Shown here: one piece after another, positions 50,048 to 57,817 of the stretch
How positions within the stretch are numbered: the stretch's first letter is position 1
Layout of the letters: each line of letters starts with the position of its first letter
Assembly (NCBI RefSeq): GCF_041415945.1
Contig: NZ_JBGCUS010000001.1
Location: 558,001-622,000, forward strand
Direction: 5' to 3'
Source of the DNA: Ancylobacter sp. IITR112
GTDB lineage: Bacteria > Pseudomonadota > Alphaproteobacteria > Rhizobiales > Xanthobacteraceae
DNA length: 64,000 nt
Notes under the pieces: model-generated
Told to the model about the DNA's origin: nothing
What the model saw: the letters and a program-made list of their open reading frames with translations, nothing else
The model's database searches: none
Made by a program: the position numbers and the translations under genes

Positions 50048-50932
50048 ATGGCGGCCTTCGGCTTCTCGCTTTCGCTCGCCCATCGCGGCGCGCGCCCGGC
50101 GGCGCGGCCGGTGCTCGACGCTTTCGCCGGCACGCTCTATGCCGCCTACGGCCTGACGCGGCTTCTGACCGCGCAGACCGGCCCCGGCGTTCGGGTCCGC
50201 CGATCCAGCGATGGCGCCGAGGCCGATATCGGCTTCACCCCGCTGGGCGCGCTGGACAGCGCCGCGCTGCTCGCCTTCGCCGGCACGGCCAGCGCCTATG
50301 CCGTCATCTGGTACGACCAGAGCGGGAATGGACGCCACGCCACGCAGAGCGTGACGGCCGCGCAGCCGCGCCTGGTCAATGCCGGCGCGCTCGACACCGG
50401 CCCCAATGGCCGGCCGGTCCTCGCCTTTTCCGGCAGCCAGAATTTCGGCATTGCCGGCGCCGCGGACTTTGCGCGCAAGGCGGACAACGTCACCATCGGT
50501 GTCGCCGGCCTGTCGTCGGCCACCGCCGGCTCCGCAGCCTTCTTCAGCGCCTCGAAGGGGGCAAACCTGTCCTGGTATCGCGCGGGGATCCTGCATACGC
50601 CGACATTGGCGGCGGCCCGCTTCGCCGCCTCCGCCAATGATTTGGACAATCCGCCGCTCGCCTCGCGAGGCTATGTGATGGGTTCCTGGGCCCGGTTCAT
50701 CGGCCGGGCACGATTCCTTGAAGACGGGCTCGACTTCGCCATCGACGGCGCCACGACAATGGTGGCACTCGGCACTTCGACGGCGTCGGTCGACAGCGAC
50801 AGCACGGTGCGGATCGGCGTCAGCCCCAATGGCGGCGCCCCGCTTTACGGCCAGATGTCGGCACTGGTTCTCGCGCGCGCGCCACTCGCTATCGCCGCGC
50901 TCGATGCCGCCCTGCAGGGAACGTTGCCATGA
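50048..50932 (+). CDS. Lectin-like spike or fibre protein
   Basis: A 294-residue protein with an arabinofuranosidase B-like/concanavalin-type module: AYGLTRLLTAQTGPGVRVRR and AVIWYDQSGNGRHATQSV are common in phage fibre proteins. It lacks evident catalytic residues, so it probably binds cell-surface carbohydrate. It starts one base after the spike-base gene, and the pair may form the head spikes (GhsA/GhsB-like). Confidence 0.72.
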   Translation: MAAFGFSLSLAHRGARPAARPVLDAFAGTLYAAYGLTRLLTAQTGPGVRVRRSSDGAEADIGFTPLGALDSAALLAFAGTASAYAVIWYDQSGNGRHATQSVTAAQPRLVNAGALDTGPNGRPVLAFSGSQNFGIAGAADFARKADNVTIGVAGLSSATAGSAAFFSASKGANLSWYRAGILHTPTLAAARFAASANDLDNPPLASRGYVMGSWARFIGRARFLEDGLDFAIDGATTMVALGTSTASVDSDSTVRIGVSPNGGAPLYGQMSALVLARAPLAIAALDAALQGTLP

Positions 50933-51201
50933 ACTATCTGATCTTTGCCTCGCCCGCGCAGGCGGCCGATCGCAGCGCCGCGGCGTGGCAGGCGCTGGGC
51001 GCCCCCGCCGGGGCGACGCAATTCCTCTGGGCCTGGCATGTGCACCCCACCGACGGGCGGGCGGCGCTGGCGATACCGGCGACGCCGAGGGCGGTGCAGA
51101 TCGACATCCCGCAGGAGCGGTATGAGCGACTGCTCGGCGAGGAGGAGCGCGCCGCCCTGACGGCGACGCGGCCCGGCGAGGGGTGGGACGGAGACGACTG
51201 A
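50929..51201 (+). CDS. Small GTA-operon protein of unknown function
   Basis: A 90-residue acidic protein (NYLIFASPAQAADRSAAAWQ, later GATQFLWAWHVHPTDGRAAL). It overlaps the spike/fibre gene by four bases (ATGA), so it belongs to the same transcript. Possibly a fibre assembly chaperone; family not recognised. Confidence 0.7.
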   Translation: MNYLIFASPAQAADRSAAAWQALGAPAGATQFLWAWHVHPTDGRAALAIPATPRAVQIDIPQERYERLLGEEERAALTATRPGEGWDGDD

Positions 51202-51205
51202 GCGC

Positions 51206-51676
51206 CTATTCGGCGGCGGCGCGCATGCCGCGGCCGGCCGCGCTCGGCGGCCCCGCCGGCGCCGGCGGCTGCGGGCCGATGAAGGCAGCGGCGGGTCCGG
51301 CTTCGCCCGCTCCCGCCGCGCTCGCGGCGGCGGCCTTGGCGGCGGCGGTCGCCACCGGCTTGGCGGCGATGGTCGGCCGGGCAATGATGCGGCGCTTGGC
51401 GGTTTCGACCACGGTGGCGATCTTCTCGAACCGCTTCAGCCGGTCGATCTCGGCATTGAGCCGATCCAGTTCGTCGCCAATGGCGCGGCAGATCGCCCGG
51501 TAGCTCTCGGGTGTCAGCCGGTCGCGCATATAGGCCACGCCGCGCTCGGAATCGGTGCTTTTCAGCACCACCGGGGCGACAGCCAGAAGCGCCTCCGCCT
51601 GCACCTGGCCGGAGCTGCGCCGTGCTTCATCGAAAATGCCGCGCAGGTCTTCGACGAGTCGATCTTCTCTTGCCAT
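51206..51676 (-). CDS. Hypothetical protein opposite to the GTA genes
   Basis: Not recognised. From ATG at 51676 it has 156 residues: a compact helical part (REDRLVEDLRGIFDEARRSS, DRLTPESYRAICRAIGDELD, LNAEIDRLKRFEKIATVVE) and an Ala/Pro-rich tail. It is cytoplasmic and basic-acidic mixed. A longer in-frame start at 51787 would extend into the upstream dyad. It lies between the end of the GTA structural genes and the lysis cassette, divergent from the endolysin, so a regulator role is conceivable. Confidence 0.6.
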   Translation of the reverse strand: MAREDRLVEDLRGIFDEARRSSGQVQAEALLAVAPVVLKSTDSERGVAYMRDRLTPESYRAICRAIGDELDRLNAEIDRLKRFEKIATVVETAKRRIIARPTIAAKPVATAAAKAAAASAAGAGEAGPAAAFIGPQPPAPAGPPSAAGRGMRAAAE

Positions 51677-51765
51677 GCCGTGCAGAGCCCCGTTCGGTAG
51701 CCAGCTTCTCAAAAGGAATCTCGATATTCGGGTATTTTTGCAACCGTGCTCGGGTAGTGAGACCC

Positions 51766-51780
51766 TTAACATAGCGTTAA
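51766..51780. promoter_or_regulatory. Dyad TTAAC-N5-GTTAA upstream of the lysis cassette
   Basis: A perfect dyad, TTAAC (51766-51770) and GTTAA (51776-51780), in the AT-rich divergent region before the endolysin (51677-51822). Same 5-5-5 geometry as the TTCCT/AGGAA site but a different sequence. Candidate operator for the lysis genes. Confidence 0.5.
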
Positions 51781-51822
51781 TCCCCAAAATTTACCCCCTA
51801 ATTTTTGCAGTGGAGTCATGCC

Positions 51823-52629
51823 ATGACCGCGTCGGGCTTCGACGGGGCGCTTAAGCGCGTGCTCGTCCACGAGGGCGGCTATGCCGACCACCCCGCCGAT
51901 CCCGGCGGAGCGACGATGAACGGCATCACCCAGCGCGTCTATGATGGCTGGCGTCGGCGCCATGGGCTGCCGTTACGGGAGGTGCGGCGGATCGCGCCGG
52001 AGGAGGTCAGCGCGCTGTATCGCCGCCAGTATTGGGACGCGGTGCGCGCCGACGACCTGCCGGCCGGGCTCGACTATGCGCTGTTCGACGCGGCGGTGAA
52101 TTCCGGGCCGGCGCAGGCGGCGAAATGGCTGCAGCGCGCGCTCAAGGTCACTGCGGACGGGCAGGTGGGCGAGGCGACGCTGGCGGCGCTGGAGGCGCGC
52201 GCCGTGTCCGCGCTGATCGACGGCGTGTGCGACCGGCGGCTTGCCATGCTGCGGACCTTGCGCACCTTTCCGACCTTCGGCGCCGGCTGGACCCGGCGCG
52301 TCGGCGAGGTGCGGGCGGCGGCGAAGGCGCTGGCGGGCGCGGCGCAGGCAGGTTCGGCACAGCCGGAGGCCGCGCGGGAAACCGGCGGCGCCGCCCGCGC
52401 CCGCCCGGCCGACACACGGCTCTCGCGCACGCCGGAAGGCGCCGGCGGGCTTCTGAGCGGGGCCGGTATGCTCGGCGCCGTCGTGGCCGAACAGGCCGAC
52501 CGGCTGGCGCCGCTCGCCAGCCTCGCCGAACCGCTGAAATGGGCGTTCGCGGCGCTGATGCTGGCGGGCGTGGCCCTCACCCTTCGCGCGGCGCTGGCGC
52601 GGATCGAGGCCGGCGAGGTGACGCCGTGA
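51823..52629 (+). CDS. Endolysin, glycoside hydrolase family 108 with C-terminal membrane segment
   Basis: Muramidase-type lysis enzyme, 268 residues. The GH108 motif with catalytic Glu is VHEGGYADHPADPGGATMNG; a peptidoglycan-binding part follows (DAAVNSGPAQAAKWLQRALK). A C-terminal hydrophobic helix (about 240-262; LKWAFAALMLAGVALTLRAA) suggests membrane attachment. GGAG lies 9 bases upstream of ATG 51823. It probably releases GTA particles or belonged to an ancestral phage; the next gene overlaps by four bases. Confidence 0.9.
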   Translation: MTASGFDGALKRVLVHEGGYADHPADPGGATMNGITQRVYDGWRRRHGLPLREVRRIAPEEVSALYRRQYWDAVRADDLPAGLDYALFDAAVNSGPAQAAKWLQRALKVTADGQVGEATLAALEARAVSALIDGVCDRRLAMLRTLRTFPTFGAGWTRRVGEVRAAAKALAGAAQAGSAQPEAARETGGAARARPADTRLSRTPEGAGGLLSGAGMLGAVVAEQADRLAPLASLAEPLKWAFAALMLAGVALTLRAALARIEAGEVTP

Positions 52630-52916
52630 CGGCGCTGCTCGGCCTGCTGGCGAGCCCGCTCGGGCGCACCGCCGCGCTGCTTTTCGCCGCCGCCGCGCTG
52701 GCGGGCGGGATTTATCTCAAGGGCCGCGCCGAAGGACGGGCGGCATGCCTGGTGGAAGGAGAACGCGATGTGCTGGAGACGATCGCGCGCGCGGACCGCG
52801 CGCGGGCTGCTGCTGATCGCCGCAACGTTGACGGCGGCCGGCTGCGCGACGACGACACCTTCCGCCGCGACGAGGGGCGCCTGCGGGGTGTTCCGGCCGA
52901 TAAGCTGGGCGAGTGA
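52626..52916 (+). CDS. i-spanin (Rz)-like membrane protein
   Basis: A 96-residue protein with one N-terminal membrane segment (about 12-29; AALLFAAAALAGGIYLKG) and a charged helical rest (VLETIARADRARAAADRR), the layout of an inner-membrane spanin. It starts with GTG at 52626, overlapping the endolysin stop. Most of a second, out-of-frame lipoprotein gene begins inside it, as in classical Rz/Rz1 pairs. Confidence 0.7.
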   Translation: MTALLGLLASPLGRTAALLFAAAALAGGIYLKGRAEGRAACLVEGERDVLETIARADRARAAADRRNVDGGRLRDDDTFRRDEGRLRGVPADKLGE

Positions 52917-52995
52917 GGACACCGACCCCACCATCCGCCAGGTGAAGGCGCACAACGCGGTGGGGCGGGAACTGTGCGGCTGGCGGGGGAAGTGA
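52768..52995 (+). CDS. o-spanin (Rz1)-like lipoprotein embedded in Rz
   Basis: A 75-residue protein with a lipoprotein signal (RGLLLIAATLTAAGC, lipobox around TAAGC), then a short mature part (GVFRPISWASEDTDPTIRQV). The first half overlaps the i-spanin-like gene in another frame. An outer-membrane o-spanin fits the size, lipobox and embedded position, completing the lysis cassette. Confidence 0.72.
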   Translation: MCWRRSRARTARGLLLIAATLTAAGCATTTPSAATRGACGVFRPISWASEDTDPTIRQVKAHNAVGRELCGWRGK

Positions 52996-53028
52996 GGGGG
53001 GCGCGGGTGAGGCCCTGTCCCGGTTTGC

Positions 53029-53113
53029 CGTCATCCCGGCCGTAGCGCAGAGCCGGGATCGTCCGCCGGATGCCGCGCGATCCCGGATCGGCCTGCGGCC
53101 GTCCGCGATGACG
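53029..53113. repeat. REP-like palindromic element type B3
   Basis: CGTCATCCCGGCCGTAGCGC to GATGACG, between the lysis cassette and feuP. It fills much of the 220-base gap. Confidence 0.8.
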
Positions 53114-53215
53114 AACGGGCCTGGGCGCCCCGCACCCCGCACCTGACATCCGCCACACTCGGTGGCATGCTCGCAGCGCCGCGTGCCCCCCGCGCGGTGT
53201 GCGTGAGGAACTGCC

Positions 53216-53899
53216 GTGCGCCTGCTTGTCGTCGAGGACGATCCCGATCTGAACCGCCAGATGCATGAGGCGCTGGTCGAGGCCGGTTATGCCGTCGACC
53301 GCGCCTTTGACGGCGAGGAGGGCCATTTCCTCGGCGATACCGAGCCTTACGACGCCGTGGTGCTCGATATCGGCCTGCCGAAGATGGACGGGCTCTCGGT
53401 GCTGGAAGCCTGGCGGCGGGCGGGGCGGAAAATGCCGGTGCTGATTCTCACCGCCCGGGACCGCTGGAGCGACAAGGTGCAGGGCTTCGATGCCGGCGCC
53501 GACGATTATGTCGCCAAGCCCTTCCATATGGAGGAGGTGCTGGCGCGCCTCCGCGCTTTGCTGCGCCGTTCCGCCGGCCATGCCGCCAGCGAACTCACCT
53601 GCGGCCCGGTGATGCTCGACACCCGCTCCGGCCGGGTGACGGTGAGCGGGCGGCAGGTGAAGCTGACCTCGCATGAGCACCGGCTGCTCGCCTATCTCAT
53701 GCACCATACCGGGCGGGTGGTGTCGCGCACGGAGCTGGTCGAACATCTCTATGATCAGGATTTCGACCGCGATTCCAATACGATCGAGGTCTTCGTCGGC
53801 CGGCTGCGCAAGAAGCTGGAGGTGGACGTGATCCAGACCGTGCGCGGGCTCGGCTATCTGCTCGTCGCGCCGGAGACGACGCGCGAGGCGCCGCGCTGA
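53216..53899 (+). CDS. feuP: Response regulator, OmpR/PhoP family (FeuP)
   Basis: DNA-binding response regulator, 227 residues, GTG start with GTGAGGAA upstream. Receiver domain (1-120) with VVEDD, the phosphorylated Asp in VVLDIGLPKMDG and Lys in DDYVAKPF; winged-helix output (125-220) with VSRTELVEHLYDQDF and RLRKKLEVDVIQTVRGLGY. The order feuP-feuQ-lipoprotein-ccm genes-degP matches Sinorhizobium, so FeuP is the likely identity. FeuPQ there controls envelope and glucan export genes. Confidence 0.9.
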   Translation: MRLLVVEDDPDLNRQMHEALVEAGYAVDRAFDGEEGHFLGDTEPYDAVVLDIGLPKMDGLSVLEAWRRAGRKMPVLILTARDRWSDKVQGFDAGADDYVAKPFHMEEVLARLRALLRRSAGHAASELTCGPVMLDTRSGRVTVSGRQVKLTSHEHRLLAYLMHHTGRVVSRTELVEHLYDQDFDRDSNTIEVFVGRLRKKLEVDVIQTVRGLGYLLVAPETTREAPR

Positions 53900-55278
53900 T
53901 GCGCTCCGGCTCGCTGGCGCTGCGCCTGTTCGTTTCGGCGACGGTCGTCAGCGTTCTCGTGCTGGCGGTCACCGGCTTCACCCTGCATCAGGTCTACCGC
54001 GCGGCGGTGGAACGCGCCTTCGACCAGCGGCTCGATGTCTATCTCAAGACCATCGTCGCCGATGTCGCCAACTCGCCCTCCGGCACCATGCCGGAGCCGA
54101 CGACGCTGGGCGACCCGCTGTTCAACTTCCCGATTTCCGGCTGGTACTGGCAGATCACCCGCACCGACGGGCCGGCGGCGCAGGTGAAGACCTCGCGCTC
54201 GCTGCCCGAGGGCAAGCTGCCGCTCCTGTTCGAGCGCCAGCCCGATTCGGATGTCTCGGGGCTGCGCGAATCCTATGCCGACGGCCCCTCCGGCCAGAGG
54301 CTGCGCATTGTCGAGCGGGTGGTCGATCTCGGCGAGGATGGGCGCTATGCGGTGGCGGTGGCGGCCGATGCGGGTGAGATCGAGGAGGAGGTCGCCGGCT
54401 TCGACCAGGCGCTGGCGGTGACGCTGGCGATTCTCGGCGGCGCCTTCCTGCTGACGCTGGTGTTCCAGGTGCTGTTCGGCCTGCGTCCGCTCAAGCGCAT
54501 GCTCGCCGCGCTGCACGAGGTGCGCACCGGCCGCGCCGATCGCATTGAGGGCGACTACCCCATCGAGATCGCCCCCCTGGCGGCGGAGGTGAACGCGCTC
54601 ATCGACACCAATCGCGAGATTGTCGAGCGCGCCCGCACCCATGTCGGCAACCTCGCCCATGCGCTGAAGACGCCGATTTCCGTGCTGCAGAACGAGGCGG
54701 CACGGGGCCATGGGCCGGACGCGCCGCTCGCCGCCAAGGTGACCGAGCAGGCGCAGATCATGAAGGACCAGGTGGCGCATCATCTGGAGCGGGCGCGCAT
54801 GGCCGCGCGTGCTTCCGTCGTCACCACGGTGGAGGAGGTCGAGCCCATCGTCGCGCGCATCGCCGCGACGCTGGCCAAGGTCTACCGCGCCAAGGGCGTG
54901 GCGGTGGAGTCAGAGGTGGCGGCGAGCCTGCGCTTTCGCGGCGAGCGGCAGGATCTTGAGGAGATCCTCGGCAATCTCGTCGACAATGGCTGCAAATGGG
55001 CGCGCACGCTGGTGGAGATCGCCGTCGTAGCGGTGCCGGGCGCGGCGGGCGAGCGCGATTATTTCGACATCACCATCGACGATGACGGCCCCGGCCTGAC
55101 GCCGGAGCAGCAGACCGAGGCGCTGAAGCGCGGCAAGCGGCTGGACGAGACCCGGCCGGGCTCCGGCCTCGGCCTGTCCATCGTCGCCGAACTGGTAGGA
55201 CTTTACGGCGGCCGGCTCAGCTTCGGCCGTTCCCCGTTCGGCGGGCTGCGCTGCGTGGTGCGGCTGCCGGCGGCCTGA
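53899..55278 (+). CDS. feuQ: Sensor histidine kinase (FeuQ)
   Basis: Partner kinase, 459 residues. Two membrane segments (about 8-30 and 172-194) flank a periplasmic sensor domain; a HAMP-like linker precedes the dimerisation helix with His in NLAHALKTPISVLQNE, and the ATPase boxes are LVDNGCKWA, DDDGPGL and GSGLGLSIVAELVGLYGG. The ATG overlaps the feuP stop by one base (TGATG). PhoQ-like in overall layout. Confidence 0.92.
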   Translation: MRSGSLALRLFVSATVVSVLVLAVTGFTLHQVYRAAVERAFDQRLDVYLKTIVADVANSPSGTMPEPTTLGDPLFNFPISGWYWQITRTDGPAAQVKTSRSLPEGKLPLLFERQPDSDVSGLRESYADGPSGQRLRIVERVVDLGEDGRYAVAVAADAGEIEEEVAGFDQALAVTLAILGGAFLLTLVFQVLFGLRPLKRMLAALHEVRTGRADRIEGDYPIEIAPLAAEVNALIDTNREIVERARTHVGNLAHALKTPISVLQNEAARGHGPDAPLAAKVTEQAQIMKDQVAHHLERARMAARASVVTTVEEVEPIVARIAATLAKVYRAKGVAVESEVAASLRFRGERQDLEEILGNLVDNGCKWARTLVEIAVVAVPGAAGERDYFDITIDDDGPGLTPEQQTEALKRGKRLDETRPGSGLGLSIVAELVGLYGGRLSFGRSPFGGLRCVVRLPAA

Positions 55279-55370
55279 TCGGCGAAAGGGGTGACGGAGC
55301 CGCGCTTTCGCCCTATTCCTCTCTTCCTTGGTGCGCGAGATGCCGTGCCGAAGCTGGAGGATAGATTTTC

Positions 55371-55838
55371 ATGCGCGCATACCAATTCGTCGCCGTGGGC
55401 CTTGTCGCCGGCGTGCTCGCGGGCTGCAGCACCGCGCAGGAAAACCCGAACACTGTCGGCGGCGCGGCCATTGGCGCGGTTGCGGGCGGCATCATCGGCC
55501 AGGCAGTCGGGCACAACACCGCGAGCACGCTGGTCGGCGCGGCGGTGGGCGGCCTGATCGGCGGCACCATCGGTAATGCGCTCGACCAGGCCGACCGGCA
55601 GCGGGCGCAGCAGGCCGAAACGCAGGCGCTGGAATATGGCAGTCCCGGCGCGCCGGTGAGCTGGCGCGGCGATAGCGGCGCCTATGGCACCATCGTCCCC
55701 GGCCCGACCTATGCGCGGGGCGGCTCGCCCAAGTGCCGGGAGTTCACCCACACCATCTATATCAACGGCCAGCCGCAGACCGCGCGCGGCACCGCCTGCC
55801 GCAACCCGGACGGCACCTGGTCGCCCGTCGCCGGCTGA
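55371..55838 (+). CDS. Lipoprotein with glycine zipper domain
   Basis: A 155-residue outer-membrane lipoprotein: signal with lipobox VLAGC (Cys near residue 19), glycine-zipper/2TM-like segment (about 30-65; GGAAIGAVAGGIIGQAVG, STLVGAAVGGLIGGTIGNAL), and a C-terminal domain with a Cys pair (KCREFTHTIYINGQPQTARG, then TACRNPDGTW). Similar to the 17-kDa surface antigen/RT0821 type. GGAGG precedes the start. Confidence 0.9.
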   Translation: MRAYQFVAVGLVAGVLAGCSTAQENPNTVGGAAIGAVAGGIIGQAVGHNTASTLVGAAVGGLIGGTIGNALDQADRQRAQQAETQALEYGSPGAPVSWRGDSGAYGTIVPGPTYARGGSPKCREFTHTIYINGQPQTARGTACRNPDGTWSPVAG

Positions 55839-55874
55839 GCCGCGCGGCGGGGTGACGCAGGCCGGTCCCGCAGG

Positions 55875-55962
55875 GGTCCGCGTCCTCGCAGGCAAAGCGG
55901 ACCTGAAGCGGTCCGCGTCCCTCGCAGGCAAAGCGGACCTGAAGCGGTCCGCGTCCTCGCGG
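55875..55962. repeat. Tandem 35/36-bp repeat with internal hairpins
   Basis: Two copies (55875-55909 and 55910-55945) and a partial third (55946-55962) of GGTCCGCGTCCTCGCAGGCA... Within each unit GCGGACC can pair with GGTCCGC. It lies between the lipoprotein gene and ccmI; possible transcript-end or REP-like element. Confidence 0.75.
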
Positions 55963-56051
55963 CACTGTGAGCCTGCGGCGATCCGACTGAGGGTGTTACG
56001 GATTGGCGACAGGCTCGAGGTCGGCTACCTCAGCGCATTAGAGGAAAACTA

Positions 56052-57179
56052 ATGTTGCTGTGGATCGCCTTCTCGCTGATGACCGGCGCCGCCATTCTGG
56101 CGGTGCTGTGGCCGCTGCGCACCGGCGCGGCGGCGCCCGCCGCCAGCACCGCCGAGGCCGATCTCGCCGTCTATCGCGACCAACTGGCCGAGATCGAGCG
56201 CGACCGCGCCGCCGGCCTGATCGCCCCGGCCGAAGGCGAGGCCGCCCGCACCGAGGTGGCGCGGCGCATCCTGCGCGCCACCGCCGAGCGGGCGAGTGAG
56301 GGTGAGGGCTCCGGCGAGGGTCGGCGGCGGCGCGTGGTCGCCGTGGTGGCGCTGCTCGGCGTGCCGCTGCTGGCCGGGGGGCTGTATCTTTCCCTGGGCT
56401 CGCCGCTTTATCCGCCGCAGCCGCTGGCGCAGCGTCTGGAGGCGCAGCCCAACCCTTCCGACATCGCCATCCTCATCCGCAAGGTCGAGACCCATCTCGA
56501 AGCCAACCCGGATGACGGGCGCGGCTATGAGGTGGTGGCGCCGATCTATGCCCGCATCGGCCGGCTCGACGATGCCGCCCGCGCCTGGGCCAACGCCATC
56601 CGCCTGCTCGGCCCCAATGCCCAGCGCGAAACCGGCCTTGGCGAAGCGCTCACCGCGCAGGCGGGCGGGGTGGTGACGGCGCAGGCGAAACAGGCATTCA
56701 CGGCGGCGCTGGCCGCCGACCCGCAAGACCCCAAGGCGCAGTATTTTCTCGGCCTCGCCGCCGAGCAGGACGGGCAGACGGCGGAGGCGGCGGCGCGCTG
56801 GAGCGCGCTGGTCGCCCAGTCCCCGCCCGATGCGCCCTGGCTCGGCCTGCTGCGCGAGGCGCTGACCCGCATCGGCGCGCCGGTCCCGGCCACCGCCGGC
56901 CCCGGTCCCGGCGCGGCGGACATGGCGGCGGCGGAAAGCCTGACGCCGGAGCAGCGCGAGGCCATGGTGCGCGGCATGGTGGAGCGGCTGGAGGCGCGGC
57001 TGGCGCAGCAGGGCGACGATATCGAGGGCTGGCTGCGGCTGATGCGCGCCTGGACCGTGCTCGGCCAGCAGGACAAGGCCAAGACCGCCGCCGGCCAGGC
57101 CCGCACCCATTTCGCCAGCGATACGGCGGCGCTCGGCCGCATCGACGCGCTGGCGCGCGAACTCGGGCTGGAGAGCTGA
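56052..57179 (+). CDS. ccmI: Cytochrome c maturation protein CcmI
   Basis: Membrane protein that holds apocytochrome c for heme attachment, 375 residues. Two membrane segments (about 2-23 and 97-117) enclose a cytoplasmic domain with the coiled [20 protein letters not shown] motif; the periplasmic C-terminal part has TPR-like repeats ([20 protein letters not shown]). AGAGGAAA lies before ATG. First gene of the ccm operon. Confidence 0.93.
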   Translation: MLLWIAFSLMTGAAILAVLWPLRTGAAAPAASTAEADLAVYRDQLAEIERDRAAGLIAPAEGEAARTEVARRILRATAERASEGEGSGEGRRRRVVAVVALLGVPLLAGGLYLSLGSPLYPPQPLAQRLEAQPNPSDIAILIRKVETHLEANPDDGRGYEVVAPIYARIGRLDDAARAWANAIRLLGPNAQRETGLGEALTAQAGGVVTAQAKQAFTAALAADPQDPKAQYFLGLAAEQDGQTAEAAARWSALVAQSPPDAPWLGLLREALTRIGAPVPATAGPGPGAADMAAAESLTPEQREAMVRGMVERLEARLAQQGDDIEGWLRLMRAWTVLGQQDKAKTAAGQARTHFASDTAALGRIDALARELGLES

Positions 57180-57183
57180 CGCC

Positions 57184-57630
57184 ATGACCCGCAAAGGACG
57201 CCGCCTTCTCGTCATTTCCGGCGCCGCCGGCGTGCTCGCCCTCGCCGCCGGGCTGGTGCTGTTCGCGCTCAGCGACACCATCGTGTTCTTCCGCACGCCG
57301 AGCGAGATCGCCGCCGAGGGCACGATGCCCGGCACGCGGCTGCGGCTCGGCGGGCTGGTGAAGGACGGCAGCGTCGAGCACACCGACGGCACCCATGTGC
57401 GCTTCGTCATCACCGATCACGGCGCGGATATGCGCGTCGCCTATGTCGGGCTGCTGCCCGATCTGTTTCGCGAGGGGCAGGGGGTGATCGCCGAGGGCGT
57501 CATCGCCCCCGATGGCAGCTTCACCGCCGACAGTGTGCTCGCCAAGCATGACGAGAACTACATGCCGAAGGAAGTCGCCGACGCGCTGAAGAAGCAGGGC
57601 GTGTGGAAGGAAGGGGAGGCGACGCCGTGA
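57184..57630 (+). CDS. ccmE: Heme chaperone CcmE
   Basis: Carries heme covalently in the periplasm, 148 residues. N-terminal membrane segment (about 8-28), OB-fold domain with [17 protein letters not shown], and the heme-binding His in the [11 protein letters not shown] motif. It starts 4 bases after ccmI. Confidence 0.96.
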   Translation: MTRKGRRLLVISGAAGVLALAAGLVLFALSDTIVFFRTPSEIAAEGTMPGTRLRLGGLVKDGSVEHTDGTHVRFVITDHGADMRVAYVGLLPDLFREGQGVIAEGVIAPDGSFTADSVLAKHDENYMPKEVADALKKQGVWKEGEATP

Positions 57631-57658
57631 GCGTTCTTCCGCTGGGTCCCTGGTCAAC

Positions 57659-57762
57659 GTCATCCCGGACGCGGCACGGCCGCGAGCCGGGATCGGCTTC
57701 CGCTTTCCGTGCCATTATCGGCCCGCGATCCCGGATCGGCCTGGCGGCCGTCCGGGATGACA
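57659..57762. repeat. REP-like palindromic element type B4
   Basis: CGTCATCCCGGACGCGGCAC to GTCCGGGATGACA with internal GAGCCGGGATCGG and CGCGATCCCGGATCGGCC. It lies between ccmE and ccmF in the operon. Confidence 0.82.
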
Positions 57763-57817
57763 GCTTCTTGAGCGAGGCGGCCACGACGCATAGGGGCCGG
57801 CAGGGAAGGCTAAGCCC

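Noticed and set aside
31635..52995. Active temperate prophage
   Set aside because: No integrase, excisionase, replication, immunity or attachment-site repeats were seen, and the gene order and short tape measure match gene transfer agents.
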